Of a stretch of DNA of 64,000 bases, positions 11,583 to 60,600 are shown in pieces; position 1 is the stretch's first letter; every line of letters begins with the position of its first letter. The notes beneath the pieces are model-generated. The model had not been told where the DNA came from. It made no database searches and was given only the letters and a program-made list of their open reading frames with translations. Source of the stretch: Glandiceps talaboti (Eukaryota > Hemichordata > Enteropneusta > Spengelidae). The stretch spans positions 16,175,484 through 16,239,483 of the forward strand of contig NC_135550.1 of NCBI RefSeq assembly GCF_964340395.1, in the 5' to 3' direction. A program made the translations under genes and the position numbers.

Positions 11583-11935
11583 TTCTCTCTCTATGTTCGG
11601 TATTCTTGCTGTTCTGCTGAATTTTGTCGAAAGAGGTGATACAAACATTTAATTGTGAGTCGACTAGTCATGGCCCCTCGGGTTAAGATAGTAATGGTTT
11701 CGTATGACACAAAGAGTCATTCACGAATGTGGTTATAATCTGAGGCTGGTTGTAGTAAATGTAATTGTATTCGAAGGAAATCTAATAAGACGTTCAGGCT
11801 ATGAATGATGAAGTGAGAGACTCAAATCATATTGCCTAAACTAGATTTCGAAGATCACACTTTCAAGGTTTTTACTTTTAGATTGCCCTTTCTCGACTTG
11901 GAAATTCACATCCTTGTTACCTTCCGTAAGGGAAA

Positions 11936-12010
<75 letters not shown>

Positions 12011-12095
12011 TTTTGTGTCTGCTTTTGTGTTTGTTTGTTTGTTTGTTTGTTTGTTTGTTTGTTTGTTTGTTTGTTTGTGTGTTTGTTTGTCATCA
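11936..12095. repeat. (TGTC)n-(TTTG)n compound microsatellite
   Basis: TGTC units to about 12007, then TTTG units. It abuts the repeated block beginning at about 12095 and probably belongs to the same element. Confidence 0.93.
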
Positions 12096-12800
12096 TTTTC
12101 TCAAAACTGCTCGCTCACACAAACAAAATTTAGTACAAAGTTTCTTTAGGGTAACTGGTTACGTTTTGGCATGAATATCAATGAACTATTTGCATAAATA
12201 ACAATCCTCAATAGGTACGCAATATCTTGACATTGCATGCTTCAAATTTCATGTGTATGCGTTGATAACAACAGAGCGCATGCTTCTGTGAAGTTTGTAA
12301 CCCGGAAGAGTAATGTGCATAATTAATTATTTTCCGTATTTGTACAATATCTTTTGAACGCGAGCTTCAAATTTCGTGTGATTTGGTACATGATATAAAT
12401 ACGGGATAACATTTGTAGCAAAAAAAAAAATCCCACAAAGCTTGTTGATGTAGCTTTTAAATCTAATAAGTGATTTGTCCTATCTATAATTTTTTTTTTT
12501 AAATCTGGTGATTAACTTGCATAATGAATACATTTTGGAAATTTAGGCATTGCCAGCTGCAAATCTAGAATAATCTGGGATATTCAGTTGTGATAACAAC
12601 ACTCATGTGTCCTATCACACTTGTTTGTAGCATTTAATTTTAACGAATCATTTGCACGATTAATGATTTTCGGTAATCAGGCAGTATTTGAAGAATGCGA
12701 TCTTGCAATATCATATAATTTGGTACATATACTGAATGATGGTAACAGAGTAGCCGGTTGATGTAGTTTTTTACGATTATGTGATCTACCACGTATGTGA
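12095..12800 (+). mobile_element. Helitron-like (pearl/DINE-type) block: tandem ~150-bp units beside a microsatellite
   Basis: Just after the TGTC/TTTG run is CATCATTTTCTCAAAACTGC. Diverged units follow that recur about every 130-160 bp, each with TTAATTATTTTC, a TAGGCA-like motif, a TTTGAAnnCnnG stretch, CAAATTTC and TTGATGTAG. The same unit appears at 19095-19690 and, reversed, at 20290-21110. A microsatellite joined to a core of ~150-bp tandem repeats is the design of pearl elements in bivalves and DINE-1-like Helentrons. The family label is inference. Confidence 0.5.
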
Positions 12801-13109
12801 TTGCTAAGAATTTTCCAATCTGAAGATGTGTGAAGGAACTAATCGAAAGGCATTAGGGAAGGGATTCAGTTTACACCTGGTAGCCAGAAATGATTATTCT
12901 GAATGATCGACACAGGAAATCTCCGATCTAGAGTCAATGACGCCTAGTGGCTTTACATTTTCTCTGAATAGTGTGTAACTAGACACGAACATTTTGTGAT
13001 TTCCCAAGGTGTATTTTATTTTCATAACAGTGATAGAAGATGAAACGTTTCTTTGTCTGATCCTATTTTAAAATGTACTGAACTATAACTATAGCTAACC
13101 CATCCACTT

Positions 13110-13255
13110 TCCAGATGCGCACACGCGTCATCATTTGTACACACGTTTCATGCATCTAAATATAAAGTCGCACATCTCGATCTCTCAAAAAAAGAACCCA
13201 GATTAAGTATTCATTTTATCTTATTTTATTTTATTTTACGTTCTACATCATTTAC

Positions 13256-13257
<2 letters not shown>
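13110..13257 (+). repeat. Dispersed repeat R3, plus-strand copy
   Basis: Contains CGTCATCATTTGTACACACG, GTCGCACATCTCGATCTC, AAAGAACCCAGA and TTTATCTTATTTTATT. The reverse complement occurs at 31036-31182 with the same order of blocks. Confidence 0.65.

Positions 13258-13325
<68 letters not shown>
13258..13325. repeat. (TA)n microsatellite
   Basis: About 33 TA units directly after the R3 repeat. Confidence 0.95.
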
Positions 13326-13329
<4 letters not shown>

Positions 13330-13334
13330 CATAC

Positions 13335-13423
13335 GACTTGCATGTATTCACTGTTGGAAGACGAACTGGAACTCTGTATGTGGTTGTCGCTCGTATATCT
13401 GTACCGTCCCCGGCGTCGATCGC
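13335..13423 (-). other. Possible isolated exon with cadherin-like residues
   Basis: On the minus strand a TTATTTGTGCAG acceptor precedes an open segment beginning AIDAGDGTDIRATTTYRV and ending before a GTATGT donor. The A-x-D-x-G-x-G…A-T-x-x-Y-x-V spacing resembles the end of a cadherin repeat, but it is only about 30 residues. No partner exons are visible, so it may be an exon relic or coincidence. Confidence 0.18.
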
Positions 13424-13664
13424 CTGCACAAATAACAATAAGTCGCCCATGCCGAACGTTAATATTTTCCCTAGCTTGGGGAAATAAATGAATAACATAT
13501 CCAAAAGCACTAGAATTGTCCGATGTTTACGTAAACCATCACCTCAGAGCGGCTCAGCATAAGTCTACAGCGTCGTTCCTTGTCCTATGGTCTTAAGTTG
13601 AACGAATTTAATTTCAGACCGTTCACATATGAACTTCCTACTGTAAAAACTTAGCAAAACTACA

Positions 13665-14009
13665 TATACAACTGCCGACATCAGAGCGTGGACGAAAGGG
13701 ACCTGTTACAAACACGGAACGTACACACTTGACACAGCATGTTGGAAGCACAGGGACTTGTATTACATTTCACAGTTGTATGACCACTTTACATAATAGT
13801 TCACGTTAACAAACAGATTTCCACTTCCCCTGGCATTTCTTGTACACATAAAAATGCCATAAAACTGTTCTTATCAAACCATGGTGTGTAATACATGTCA
13901 CTGTTGTTTCAACATGCTGAGCCAAGTGTTATTAATGAAATTGAGTTGTTTACTTTCCCTGTCTGTAACAGGTTCCGTTCGTCCACGTTCTGATGTCAGT
14001 AGTTGTATA
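13665..14009. mobile_element. Foldback/MITE-like element
   Basis: 345 bp with long imperfect terminal inverted repeats. The left end TATACAACTGCCGACATCAG then GTGGACGAA and ACCTGTTACA pairs with the right end (rc TATACAACTACTGACATCAG, GTGGACGAA, ACCTGTTACA). Inner portions such as CAGCATGTT also pair. It has no ORF. Confidence 0.75.
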
Positions 14010-14344
14010 CGCCGCACAGTATTAAACTATTCATCGTTAAATATAAATTAGTAACATTATCATTGACGTCATATCCATCGTCGCAAACCACTGCCTCTTT
14101 TACGGCACCATCCAAAAGAGTCTCGTTATTTCGCAGTGTATCGCGGAAGAACTATCAGATCTGGTTTTCGAGAATGCTTCATATCGTGAGATCGTCCCCC
14201 GCGCAGTTGAAGGAATCACATATTGAAATTCAACAGATATTCAGGTTCTGGGGCCGATCTATACGTACCCACACTTCATTTCGATTCCAAAGTGCAGTAC
14301 CGTTTTTTTAAAAGTTACGTTGCAAAATTCAATATACTGGTATA

Positions 14345-14585
14345 ATATAATTCACCCCTGGGAATGGCATAACTCATAAACAATCGGATGACGTAATTTA
14401 TCACACGTACAGAAATATTCCAGAAATCCCTTCTATGCAATAAACTATATTCTAACAATTTGAATGCTACAAGACATGCATCGACATTATCGACATTAGC
14501 ATTACACTGGAATGGGATTTTATCTAAGTAGATTCACTTGAGGAAAATGCTTATCAACTTAGCTTGTGTCGCTTTAGTTAACTGA
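14345..14585 (+). repeat. Dispersed repeat family R1, copy 2
   Basis: Starts near CGGATGACGTAATTTATCA and keeps the R1 order through AAATCCC, TTCTAACAAT, GACATTAGCATTACACTGG and CTTGAGGAAAA. It ends about 290 bp before the GABA-B-like start codon, so it may lie in the promoter region. Confidence 0.65.
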
Positions 14586-14876
14586 GGAAGCTTAGTAGCG
14601 TTTCCCGTACTTGACCGACATAATATTAGCACTCCGCGTCGTTTTTTAACAGACAGCTAGAGTTGGCAACTTGTCCGGCAATTTGTAGTTTTTGATGACA
14701 ATGTCTATCTGACAAATACGAATGCATATGACACGGGTACCGGTTGTTACATGTGAGAAACCTTCAGAGTAACGTCATTCAAGACATGCGCAATGAGATT
14801 TAACTGATGCAAACGCGCTGTCTCGGAACTGTAAGCGCCCGAGCAATACGTCTCTTTCGACGCTCTTAATGAAAAC
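14586..14876 (+). promoter_or_regulatory. Presumed promoter and 5' UTR of GABA-B-like gene 1
   Basis: Unique, less repetitive sequence between the R1 repeat and the start codon. No clear TATA box. The promoter is inferred from position only. Confidence 0.3.
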
Positions 14877-50848
<35,972 letters not shown>

Positions 50849-51051
50849 GAACAGAACAACAATAACACAGTGCAAAGGATATGGATTGTGAAAGACGTGT
50901 ATATTATTCATGGAAGGCAAAAATAAGATAAAAAGTGTTTCCAATTACATGACTTCAGAAATTAGGGTAGAGAGGTCGAAATATTATTTTAAATGTTTTT
51001 GTTGTTGAGAAATTGCTTCAACCCTAAGACAATATACACAATATTATTTTA

Positions 51052-51053
51052 AA

Positions 51054-51090
<37 letters not shown>
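51052..51090. repeat. (TTG)n microsatellite in the 3' flank of gene 1
   Basis: About 12 TTG units. A flanking sequence (TTATTTTAAATGTT … GAGAAATTGCTTCAA) is directly repeated with a preceding short copy near 50985. Confidence 0.9.
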
Positions 51091-51296
51091 GAGAAATTGC
51101 TTCAATCCTAAGATAATATACACAATATATCACTGCGATAGTTTAATGAGTTGTAACAGACAATTTTGTTTAAAGTAGACGAATACTACAATGTGCAGTC
51201 TGTACTGTATACTGTTACGAGTCACACATTGTAAACGATTGTGTCAAGTAAATAATATCTTGCAATGACAAGAAGACGCATGTAAGGTCACATTGA

Positions 51297-51472
51297 TTAC
51301 ACTTTTTGTCATAAAACCTTAGCATTTGGGTGTTTGAGACACACACAATTCTTGTTTGAAACACACACAATCCTTAAGCTCTTATGACAAGAATTGTGTG
51401 TGTTTCAAACAAGAGTTGTGTGTGTGTCTCAAACACCCAAAGAATGCTAAGGTTTTATGACAAAAAGTGTAA
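51297..51472. mobile_element. 176-bp hairpin MITE
   Basis: TTACACTTTTTGTCATAAAA at the left end is the reverse complement of the right end. Pairing continues through TTAGCATT, GGGTGTTTGAGACACACAC and TTGTTTGAAACACACACAA almost to the centre. TGA flanks both ends and may be a 3-bp target duplication. No coding capacity. It lies in the 3' flank or UTR of gene 1. Confidence 0.85.
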
Positions 51473-51699
51473 TGAGACAGAGCCATAGGTCAAGAGGCCG
51501 TGGGTGTCACAACAAGTGATAAATTAGGCCCCAAATGCTTTTTTAAGTAAGAATATTCTATAGAGTTCTTGCAACTGTTTATTTCTGAACTGAATTGATT
51601 GTATTAATGAATACTTTCTAAATAAGGATAAGAGAGTGAATTTTGCTGTAAACAATTGTTTGTTAACCATATTTGTATTACGGAATGAACGTTAGTTTA

Positions 51700-51705
51700 A
51701 ATAAA
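51700..51705 (+). other. Candidate polyadenylation signal of GABA-B-like gene 1
   Basis: First AATAAA seen downstream of the TGA, about 850 bases away. If it is used, the 3' UTR contains the TTG microsatellite and the hairpin MITE. Confidence 0.3.
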
Positions 51706-52189
51706 ATGTTGGTGACGTATACGGTTGAAGCACAATGAAATTTGTTTCAAAGATATTTGTTAGATTGGCTGGAGGCCTTGGCTGAAGAACACGGATTTGA
51801 ATGCGCTCCGTGTGTAGAACTTCACAGGGACAAAGACACCCCAAGGAACTTTGATTCTCGGCTGTAACTAAATTGAGGAGTTCGATTGAATCACTCCTAT
51901 TGCTGCAAATCGTATATGTCATTCGACCCTAAAAGTAATATTTTGAGTCCTTTGTGAGTTTTTCCACAGAATGCGTGTCCTGAGATTCTGGTACCCCTGA
52001 GATATACTGTGTGCGTCTGAGATTACCCTTGAATTTGGTCAATAATCACCCCACCAAAGACAAGTCGGTAACAATACATTCAACTTCGGAATTTGATTTT
52101 TTTTAAAGAATTCTTGAGATACTGTACCTTGGCAAGAAAATTTACACAGACATAGAAGTTAATTCTCACTAGTTTTTGGATGTAAAAAT

Positions 52190-52262
52190 GTTTAGGGTCG
52201 GCACCATAAACTAGGGTCGACCCTGTTATCGGAAACACACATTTTATTTGTTATTTGGCCTA
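52190..52262 (-). repeat. AGGCCTAA-TIR MITE, end fragment E
   Basis: TGTTTAGGGTCGGCA … ATCGGAAACA … TTTGGCCTAA resembles the inverted left end of copies C and D, diverged. Confidence 0.4.
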
Positions 52263-54540
52263 AGTACACATGCATCCTTCTACGGAAATGAGGCTGGTTT
52301 AGAGAATGATTGAATTAAGTGGCTTAGTATTTAACTACGTGTCCAACGATGACTTTTCCAATGACTTGTAAAACCAAATACTGAAACAGAGATGAGATAC
52401 AAATACACACACAATAGGTTGTGTGTTACCTTATTACACTTTGGATATATGGCAGTGATGTTCATTTGTTACGTTGGATGGCAATATCAGAATTTCAAAT
52501 ACACTGTATTGGTGAATCTGACCACACGGTAGTTCATTGTATTTTATGGACACTAACCCAGTTCTGTACGTCAGATCAAAGGCGTACTAAGTACGAAATA
52601 GTAAGTAGCTAAACAAAGAGTTGGGTCGTTATTGTCGCAGTCGAAATTCATTATTTTTGTTCTTTGCAGCTATTTTCTAACACCAATGCCCATCATCGCC
52701 CGTATGGTTTCTAGGTAACAGTGACACGCACCATAGTAGATGGAGTTCGATGTCAACATTGCCATCATTGAAAATTATCGATTTGTTATAGAAATTCGAA
52801 TAACAGCGAAAGATTTGTAGACTCTGAAACATTGTTATTACTATTTAATAAGGTTGGCTTTGATTGAACAGCTTCAAATAACTCGTGACATATTGACATT
52901 TATTTAGCAGTGTGTCAAATGTACTTTGGTTTTATCTTCGTTTTAGACACGAACTCTATATATTTTCGTAGCAATTACATTGGTAGTCAGTCAACCGTAA
53001 GTATTCGTGTAATATCTGTTGTCACTTGAGAGTAAACGTTTCACACTTTCATAATTTCGAACGAAGGCTACAGTGGGTGAATTCTTATGATAACCAGGTT
53101 GATATTGTATGTATGATGTATTCTATTCAATGCAAATCTAAAATATTAATGTATTTGTTGAGTGTATAATAAATATGAATTTCATTCTGATTGGAAAATG
53201 AAGGGTGCTTTCTATTGTATGGCCTGAATTGGGCATTCATGTGGTCGAAATGGATAGTTCATAAACATATGACCAACATTCACCAAATACGCCTGAAAAG
53301 GGAAATAATTCAATCAAGTGATTTAGAAAGGAAAGGAGAGCACACATTTATTTTGGCAATTAACGAACTAAAAGCAATGTTTGGAAATGCCAACATGTAA
53401 GATTTGTCAGTTAAACAAATGAAATAGCTAGAGAAATGCGTTAAAAGTAAACAAGGTAAACGGAGGTCGAAGGCAAGCAATCTGTTCAAATGTTCATTGT
53501 ACTGGGAGGGAAGCAAGAATGAAGAACAAGACTTTAGCGAAGAAGTCGAGAAGTATCGTTTATCTGCCGAGTTGTCTAATTGGCTCAAAGCTACGTGTCA
53601 GCCAGTTAGATTTGTTGTTACATACTAAGATATTTATGGTCGCCATTTTGGATGGACATGGATTGGAGATCTCAGGCACGCTGCTCAGAAATGTTGTCAT
53701 ATTAAAGTGTACTTGTGTTCATGCAGAAGAGTGTAAGTACCCGTATGTTGACACTACAAAATTAAACAGAATGTGTAAAAGAATTTCCTAAATTCATTTT
53801 TGAGCAGGTGGACTTCACTACTGTTGTCACCTTGGTGTAGTGCAATAAAGCTACCATTCAAAAACTATAAAAAGAGGTCAAATCAATACCTTGAATAAAT
53901 GCTTTTTAGGACAAATGTACTATTAAATGAATTTATACACGTAAGGTTTTCGAGCAGATTATCCACTCAATTTATAAAAAGCTTTCCGTAACACAACTTT
54001 GTCAATCATTTGCAGTGACATCTCATTGACACATGAACTACTAATACTATGGGATGCCATCGATTTAGTAAACAAACTATGCACGCAAGAAGATTTTCAA
54101 GCACTTGTCCTCATATGCAGACCATCCCCTGTGTAAACAGATGTCCTTTCGTATTTCTCACAATCGAACATAAGCTCAAATTACGCATAGAATCCAAACA
54201 AAAGAACAACTTTAGCATACCTTTTTAGTTTGAAATTTCATAAGTCATCTAGCTGTTCTTGAGATATCATACACAAAAAATCAGCGATTGGCAACGTAAA
54301 GAAATTAATCTGTACAGTTCTTGATATTACAGCGAATACTAATTAAAAGCCCTGTTGCAGGCTCCATTTTAATGAAGTCACACACAAACAAGATGTACTC
54401 GTAACTCTTCCAGAAGAGACATATTAGTATCGAGTAACCCTCCTTGACGAGAGATCAAATGTACATAGAGTGTATTACGCTCTGCAATGATAGATAGAGG
54501 AGAAAATTTACTAGTATTGCCATGCGAGAATGAATTTTAA
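52263..54540. other. Intergenic region between the two receptor genes
   Basis: AT-rich. ORFs of 60-90 codons at 53191-53400, 53310-53588 and 53519-53791 match no family I recognise and have no supporting context. No gene called. Confidence 0.35.
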
Positions 54541-54614
54541 AAAAAAGGAAATTACTGGTCAGATACCATTTACCTCCCTCTCGTTTGTTTCTGACGTCAT
54601 GATACACCGGGGTC

Positions 54615-54622
54615 TTATAAGG
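54615..54622 (+). promoter_or_regulatory. Candidate TATA box of GABA-B-like gene 2
   Basis: TTATAAGG, about 175 bases before the proposed start codon, in a locally less AT-rich stretch. Weak evidence. Confidence 0.22.
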
Positions 54623-54795
54623 AAGATAGCAGTAATCAGATGTGTTATGGGCGACGAATTACATTTGGTTTCTATGTAAGTTATTACACAAGAGTGTCGT
54701 CAGCCTGACATGCGCGGTGGGTGATTCTCAAGCTACTTGAATCCCAACTGAAATATTCAATCATTAGATGTAAACAATACTTGAGTAAGGACGCG

Positions 54796-54847
54796 ATGTT
54801 GAAGTTGTATGTTTGGCTTTTGGCGAGTGAAGCTATCCTGCAGTTTG
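54796..54847 (+). CDS. GABA-B-like gene 2, exon 1 (signal peptide)
   Basis: MLKLYVWLLASEAILQF, a hydrophobic leader, then a phase 1 GTAAGT donor as in gene 1. It sits 7.9 kb before exon 2, so the link is inferred from phase and design. Confidence 0.6.
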
Positions 54848-57538
54848 GTAAGTTCTTCTTTATGATTGTAGTTAATATGTAATTGTACCTTTAACTCTAG
54901 GTTATTTTTGATATGAGAAAAGTTTATTATTAAGCTTCAGATTCTTTCACGCCTTCCCAAAAACGTACTAGTAATTTGTTGCATAGGCTTTATCACGAGT
55001 ATTCCAAAATGAAGCGGATCAAAGTGTAACTTTGCTAGAAGAAATTAGTATTACACAATACACATGTTCACACAATCACATGTACATGTACCAGCTGTCA
55101 TATATACCATACGATACGAGTTTCTCCACAGAAAATAGATAATCTGATTCGTTAAAAGACAGAAATTTAACAAATCTTTACTGAGCAAGTAGCTTTAAAA
55201 AATATACTAAGATTTAAGTTGTTCTTATATTGAATGCGATGGTTTGTATATTACCATGGAAACGAGATGTAGTGAGCCAATTAAACAGCACAATGTTGTT
55301 AAGTCTCCGAAAAGGTGTTTTATGATTTGCATAAACAACATACACTGGCGGCACGCATATAGAAAATGGTACATTTTATCTCACTTAGAAGTGAAAAAAA
55401 ACCATTGAATGTCACATATCCCAAGTGACCAACTTTAACATTTTATATGTATGTTTACTGTCAGCAGCCTCTGTATTTTTTTTTTTTTGAGTAAGATTAC
55501 ATAAGACAACATTTTATGTATCATGATCAGTTACTATATTTTGGTTACGTGAACCCTTTCCTGACTGTTGTCGGAGACATACAAAGGGCCGTGCTACTTA
55601 CTAAACTGACTAAAACCCACCCCACTGCGCATATTAAGGCGAATTTCACAATACCCTTCAGTTTCTCCGTTTTGATACAATCGCGCAAAAACCAATAAAA
55701 AATATATGCCACACTTCAAAAGCAAGATCGCATTTTCTGCTACATTTAGTCTATTAAGAATGAAATAAACTATTTAAATGTATTGCAAGTCCATGCAGAC
55801 ATTCAGGTGTCAATCGTCATCTTTCAATGTTGTTTTTTTTCTTCTGATATATATATGGTGGCATGTTAGTTCATTTGACTTAGACAAAATGTAGCAATAA
55901 TAAAACTGTATTCATTCAATCTTGCTATTTTAAGTCTATTTTCTTATTGGTGTTTACATGGTTGTAGCAAACAGAGAAGCTGTACGGTATTTTGGAATTC
56001 GTTGTATATATGTCTGTGGAGAATAAATGTGACCAGAAGATAATGATAATAAAGAAATAACATTAGATTATTTAGACATACCACTGAGAAGAAGGAGCAC
56101 TAGATAATCCAATGTTAAATTCTGGCCTATTTATTTCATTTGGTTCTGACCCAGGTCTCAATTTTCAAACGTATCCATTTCTATAGCAGGCACAGATTTA
56201 CCACTTTCAAACGAGTATCAAACATGACAACATAGATGTCATCTCTTTTTTTTCCCCAAATCAAATTACTAAGTAAACGAGATATAGTCAATTATAGATA
56301 TTGCGTACAATTTCACTTGGACGTATTTGCTCTTCCTGTAGTCAGGACTTTTATCATCTCAAATGAACATTACTGCAAGATTAAATACTGAAATCTATGA
56401 TACTATATAGAAATTCCGTACTTCCAATGATGCATAAACTTATTACGCTCAATTTAGCACAAATAAATTATATATCTTTACCTTCAACAAAATTAAACCT
56501 GGTTTTAATCAAATAAGTACTGAATTATTCTTACACACAAAGCTATTATACAAAGGCCAGAGTGAAAAGAAACAACACAATCATTGAAACCAAAAATCAA
56601 TAACAAAGAAAATTGTGGTACATATTTGATGTGTGTTGTTAAATCTATAATCTGCAATCTCGCAAGCTCCACAAATGATTCCTAAGTAACTTCAACAAAG
56701 TCAATGATTTGATTACAACACACAAGCTTCAACGATAGTATATTACAGTAGCATCCGTATAAAACCCACTAGAAGTTAAAGTTAACAATTGAGCATATTA
56801 ATTAATAGCCTAAGGAAGGGATTGTGGATAGCGATAAGCGGACTACGTTAACAACTTATTTGAGATATCTTTTCACCCCTTGAAAAGATATAAAAAGTCC
56901 TATCGCATTGTTTTGTGAAATAGAATATGCATATAACAACGTTTTAAGTCACACATTTTGTAAAATTGGAAACACTACCCGACCTAGCATATAGTATTGC
57001 ATTTGCTTTTGAAATTTTAAACACCACAGGGACTAATCCGATATACTGTGTTACATAATTAATGCCGAACAGTCAACGCGAAATGAATACTTTGAAATGA
57101 CGTATATTTAACTGTTCAAGAAAGGATAAGTCTATGAATTCGATAACGACAATTCTGCAATGTAAGGGGCAAGATCAATAGTTCAATGTAGGATAAAAAA
57201 AAAGTTCTGTGTGGGGGGGGGGGGTGAGCCATTTACTTCTCATCCTACAAAATCGATTTTACTTTCAATGGATGTTTTGTACCCGGAAATACAAAATTAT
57301 TTCTTTAAAAATGTCATATACAGACAAGGAACACATTTGCTATAGTAAATACATTTTCTACTTAAGAAATATTCATAATTATGCAAAGGAACAAGTATAT
57401 TGAGTTTCCTCAGAATTGATGCTGTAGCTTTCATGTTCACAGACAGACATAGATACATAGATACATAGATACATAGGTACATGCATGCATGCATACATAC
57501 ATACATACATACATACATACATACATACATACATACAT

Positions 57539-57604
<66 letters not shown>

Positions 57605-60600
57605 GAAACTATAACACTATTTCCTATTATAGGGGGATACAACTGAGTGTAAACTGAGAATAAACCAGTGGAACATTACAGATCGAAGATGTTTGCCGAT
57701 GCAAGGTCCTCAAAACAATCACAGTTAATCCCTTTAAGAATGCAATTTGACCGATTTCCAATTATTGAAGCAAGAGCCAATCCACAATATGTGAATGCCT
57801 AAAGTTACATAATCTGAAACTATGATTTCGGTTTTAATTATATGTCAATCTCTTAACAATCATCTGTCATTTGCATCATTTTTTGAGCAACCTATTTTGA
57901 CTATCAACAATTTGATAAATGTACTATATATCATATATAAATGAATCGAAAAAAAAACAAATCTTTAGAAAGTGATGAATGACAAAACTTTCATTTTTTT
58001 CTGATTTATCTTCCCAACAATAAATTGATTTCACAGCCGCTGCATCTCGAAGTATAACAACGGCTCTAGTTATAATGATGACAGCCTTTCCTTTGGAATA
58101 CACACACATATCCTGGTTTCGAATTTTGGCAAACCGATATTGTATTGAATCAGGGTCGATATAAATGCCATAGGTATTATATTCAGAAATATTTTACGTG
58201 ACGGTCATTTTTTTGCTGATTGCCTGCAGCTCTAATGCTGTGTCTAGTACTTGATATCTGTTACTCTGGCAGATTTATACTTTCTTAACTAGTCATACCT
58301 ATAGAACATTAAACATCAGGACGAGCTATAGCCTCAAGTAGTATACATGTATCAATCAGAAAGGACGCCGTTTTTAATCCGAGGTTTCAGGTTTTCAGTC
58401 GCGGTGATGACATTTTGGAACAAACGAAGATGATTACGGGAAGGTGTACAAATAACAGTGAAACTGTTATGCTTTGCAGACGTTTTATGTACACATCTTA
58501 TACCTTATATTACTTTTCAAGTAACTGACTTCTTTATATTATACGTAAAGCAAAATTGATTTGCATTTGGTCGCACACGTTTCTACCTTTACGGTTGTGT
58601 AATGCAAACATCGGGACTATAATATCAATGGCTAATTTCCGCTAACCACCACATTACAAAATCTTCAATTCCCAACTCTAGAATAAATTGATGAACAGAC
58701 ATGCAATGTGAGGATAGTTACTCCATGCAAACGTGTGCTTAACAGACACGTAGTGTTGCACAGTTCGATATGTAATTAAAGGCATACATTATGAAGATAA
58801 CATAATATGTTAAATACTGTCCAAAGCAATTGTTCTAAACAAGTATCGACAGTATGAAATCCTAGCATTCATTACATTTATATTATTATACTGGATGTTA
58901 ATGTTCGTCCGTATACTGGGATATTAACTGTGTTGTCTGAAATAACCCTGTAAAGCGTAACTCAAATGCGCGAGTGACGAAACAGCTAATGGATTTCTCC
59001 TATATTCTATGACTGGATTTTTGCGTTGTATGATTATTGTTTATAAAAAAAAGTTGGAATAAAGAATGAAATCATATTAGGCCTAAAGAATAATTGTTTG
59101 GTTCCGGTTACCCGACCCCCACATAGCTTTTCAATGCCGACCCTAAACTTTTTTTTTACACATCAAATTTCAACATCATCAATCTCTTGTACACTGAACA
59201 TGGACAATAAATGAATTCGTTTGCGTCTACGTGACTAAACTCTCTGTATTTAGGAATGTTTTAGATGTAATATACAGTATTCTATTTATCGCCTTTGATT
59301 CTCGGAAAGATATTCATATTTAGATCCCGGTTTAGACGTTGAAAGAAAATCACTTAAATTGAAAGTAATTTATGTTTGCCCATTCGTTGCCACATTGCGA
59401 TTGTTTAACGTTTGCAAAATTCAGCTTGGGCAGACGAATAAACTGAAACGTGGACTGGCGTCAGAATAAGAACGGAAACATAGCCACTCAATATACCTAC
59501 TTTATACATACCGATCTAATTTTCAATATTCCCTCCACAAATATTCATATGGGGATTGATTTGTAATGTCGGAATAATACCATCAAATGCTTGAAGTATC
59601 GAGTGATATAGATTTTGTGTTTAAGGAAGGGAGGTTAATAAAATTCTACATCATATACAAACATATAACTTAATAAAACTTGATTTAAAAAAATACGGGC
59701 TGTTAAATTGCTAAGTTTTCCATAGCTGCAAGTATAGAGTCTCAGTTGAACGATTTGTTTTTGATTAAGCAATCGACTGGAATCTCAACATCGATGAAGG
59801 TACTACAGGTAACGTCACGTTTGGAGCGAATAAAGTACAAGGGTGGTGGCTTCATCCATTTTTTTGGCATTACAGTCCCATTTTGTGTACAGGTGTTGTG
59901 TCATGTTTTAAATAGGTTTTATGTAAACTTCATTCCATCTTTCTGAATTATATGTTAGGCTACACTTTACTAAATAAGGGCATCCAATCTTACACTGTAC
60001 GCTTGAACACAAATGTTACAACAGTATAATTTCTCAGGCATACGGTTTGTGTTAAGATCTAAAGAACAAATGAAATCTGGCGCCTAACCTCAAACAGGTT
60101 AAAAGTTGATGAACGTCAGAATTATAAACATTGGTAACAAATGCATAAAATTTAGTAATATTTTCTCAAACGTTACCATCTATAATAAACAGTGAAACGT
60201 CATTTGAATTAGATATATCCAAGGTCGCTTTAAAATTCTATATATATTGTAAAATATCGATTTAAAATCTGTTGATGTGTATTAAAACAAAATTTGTAGA
60301 TTGATTTATTAAATCGAGTTTTCGCTTCGTTATTCTTTCAATGATATTGATTCTTTACATCTCACGAAGTATGAATGTAGAGAATTGATTATAAAGTGCT
60401 TGCAAAATGGTTAATATTTTTTTCCGTTTGGTAAGTGTAACAAAGGAAATTCAATGTTAATACTCACCGTCACAATTATTTCTTTTTAAAACAAATTTCC
60501 ATTATACAGGCGAATATGTCACATTATGTCTACTTTGAGAATAAACATCTTCAGTAATCTTAAAGACAGTCGCATTTTGTATATCAACAGAAACTTGTAG

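Noticed and set aside
14003-14311. 102-codon ORF upstream of receptor gene 1
   Set aside because: It starts inside the foldback element, shows no family motif and is not joined in phase to exon 1; treated as chance.
53191-53791. Cluster of 69-92-codon ORFs between the receptor genes
   Set aside because: Overlapping on both strands, no motif and no splice pattern; left as intergenic.
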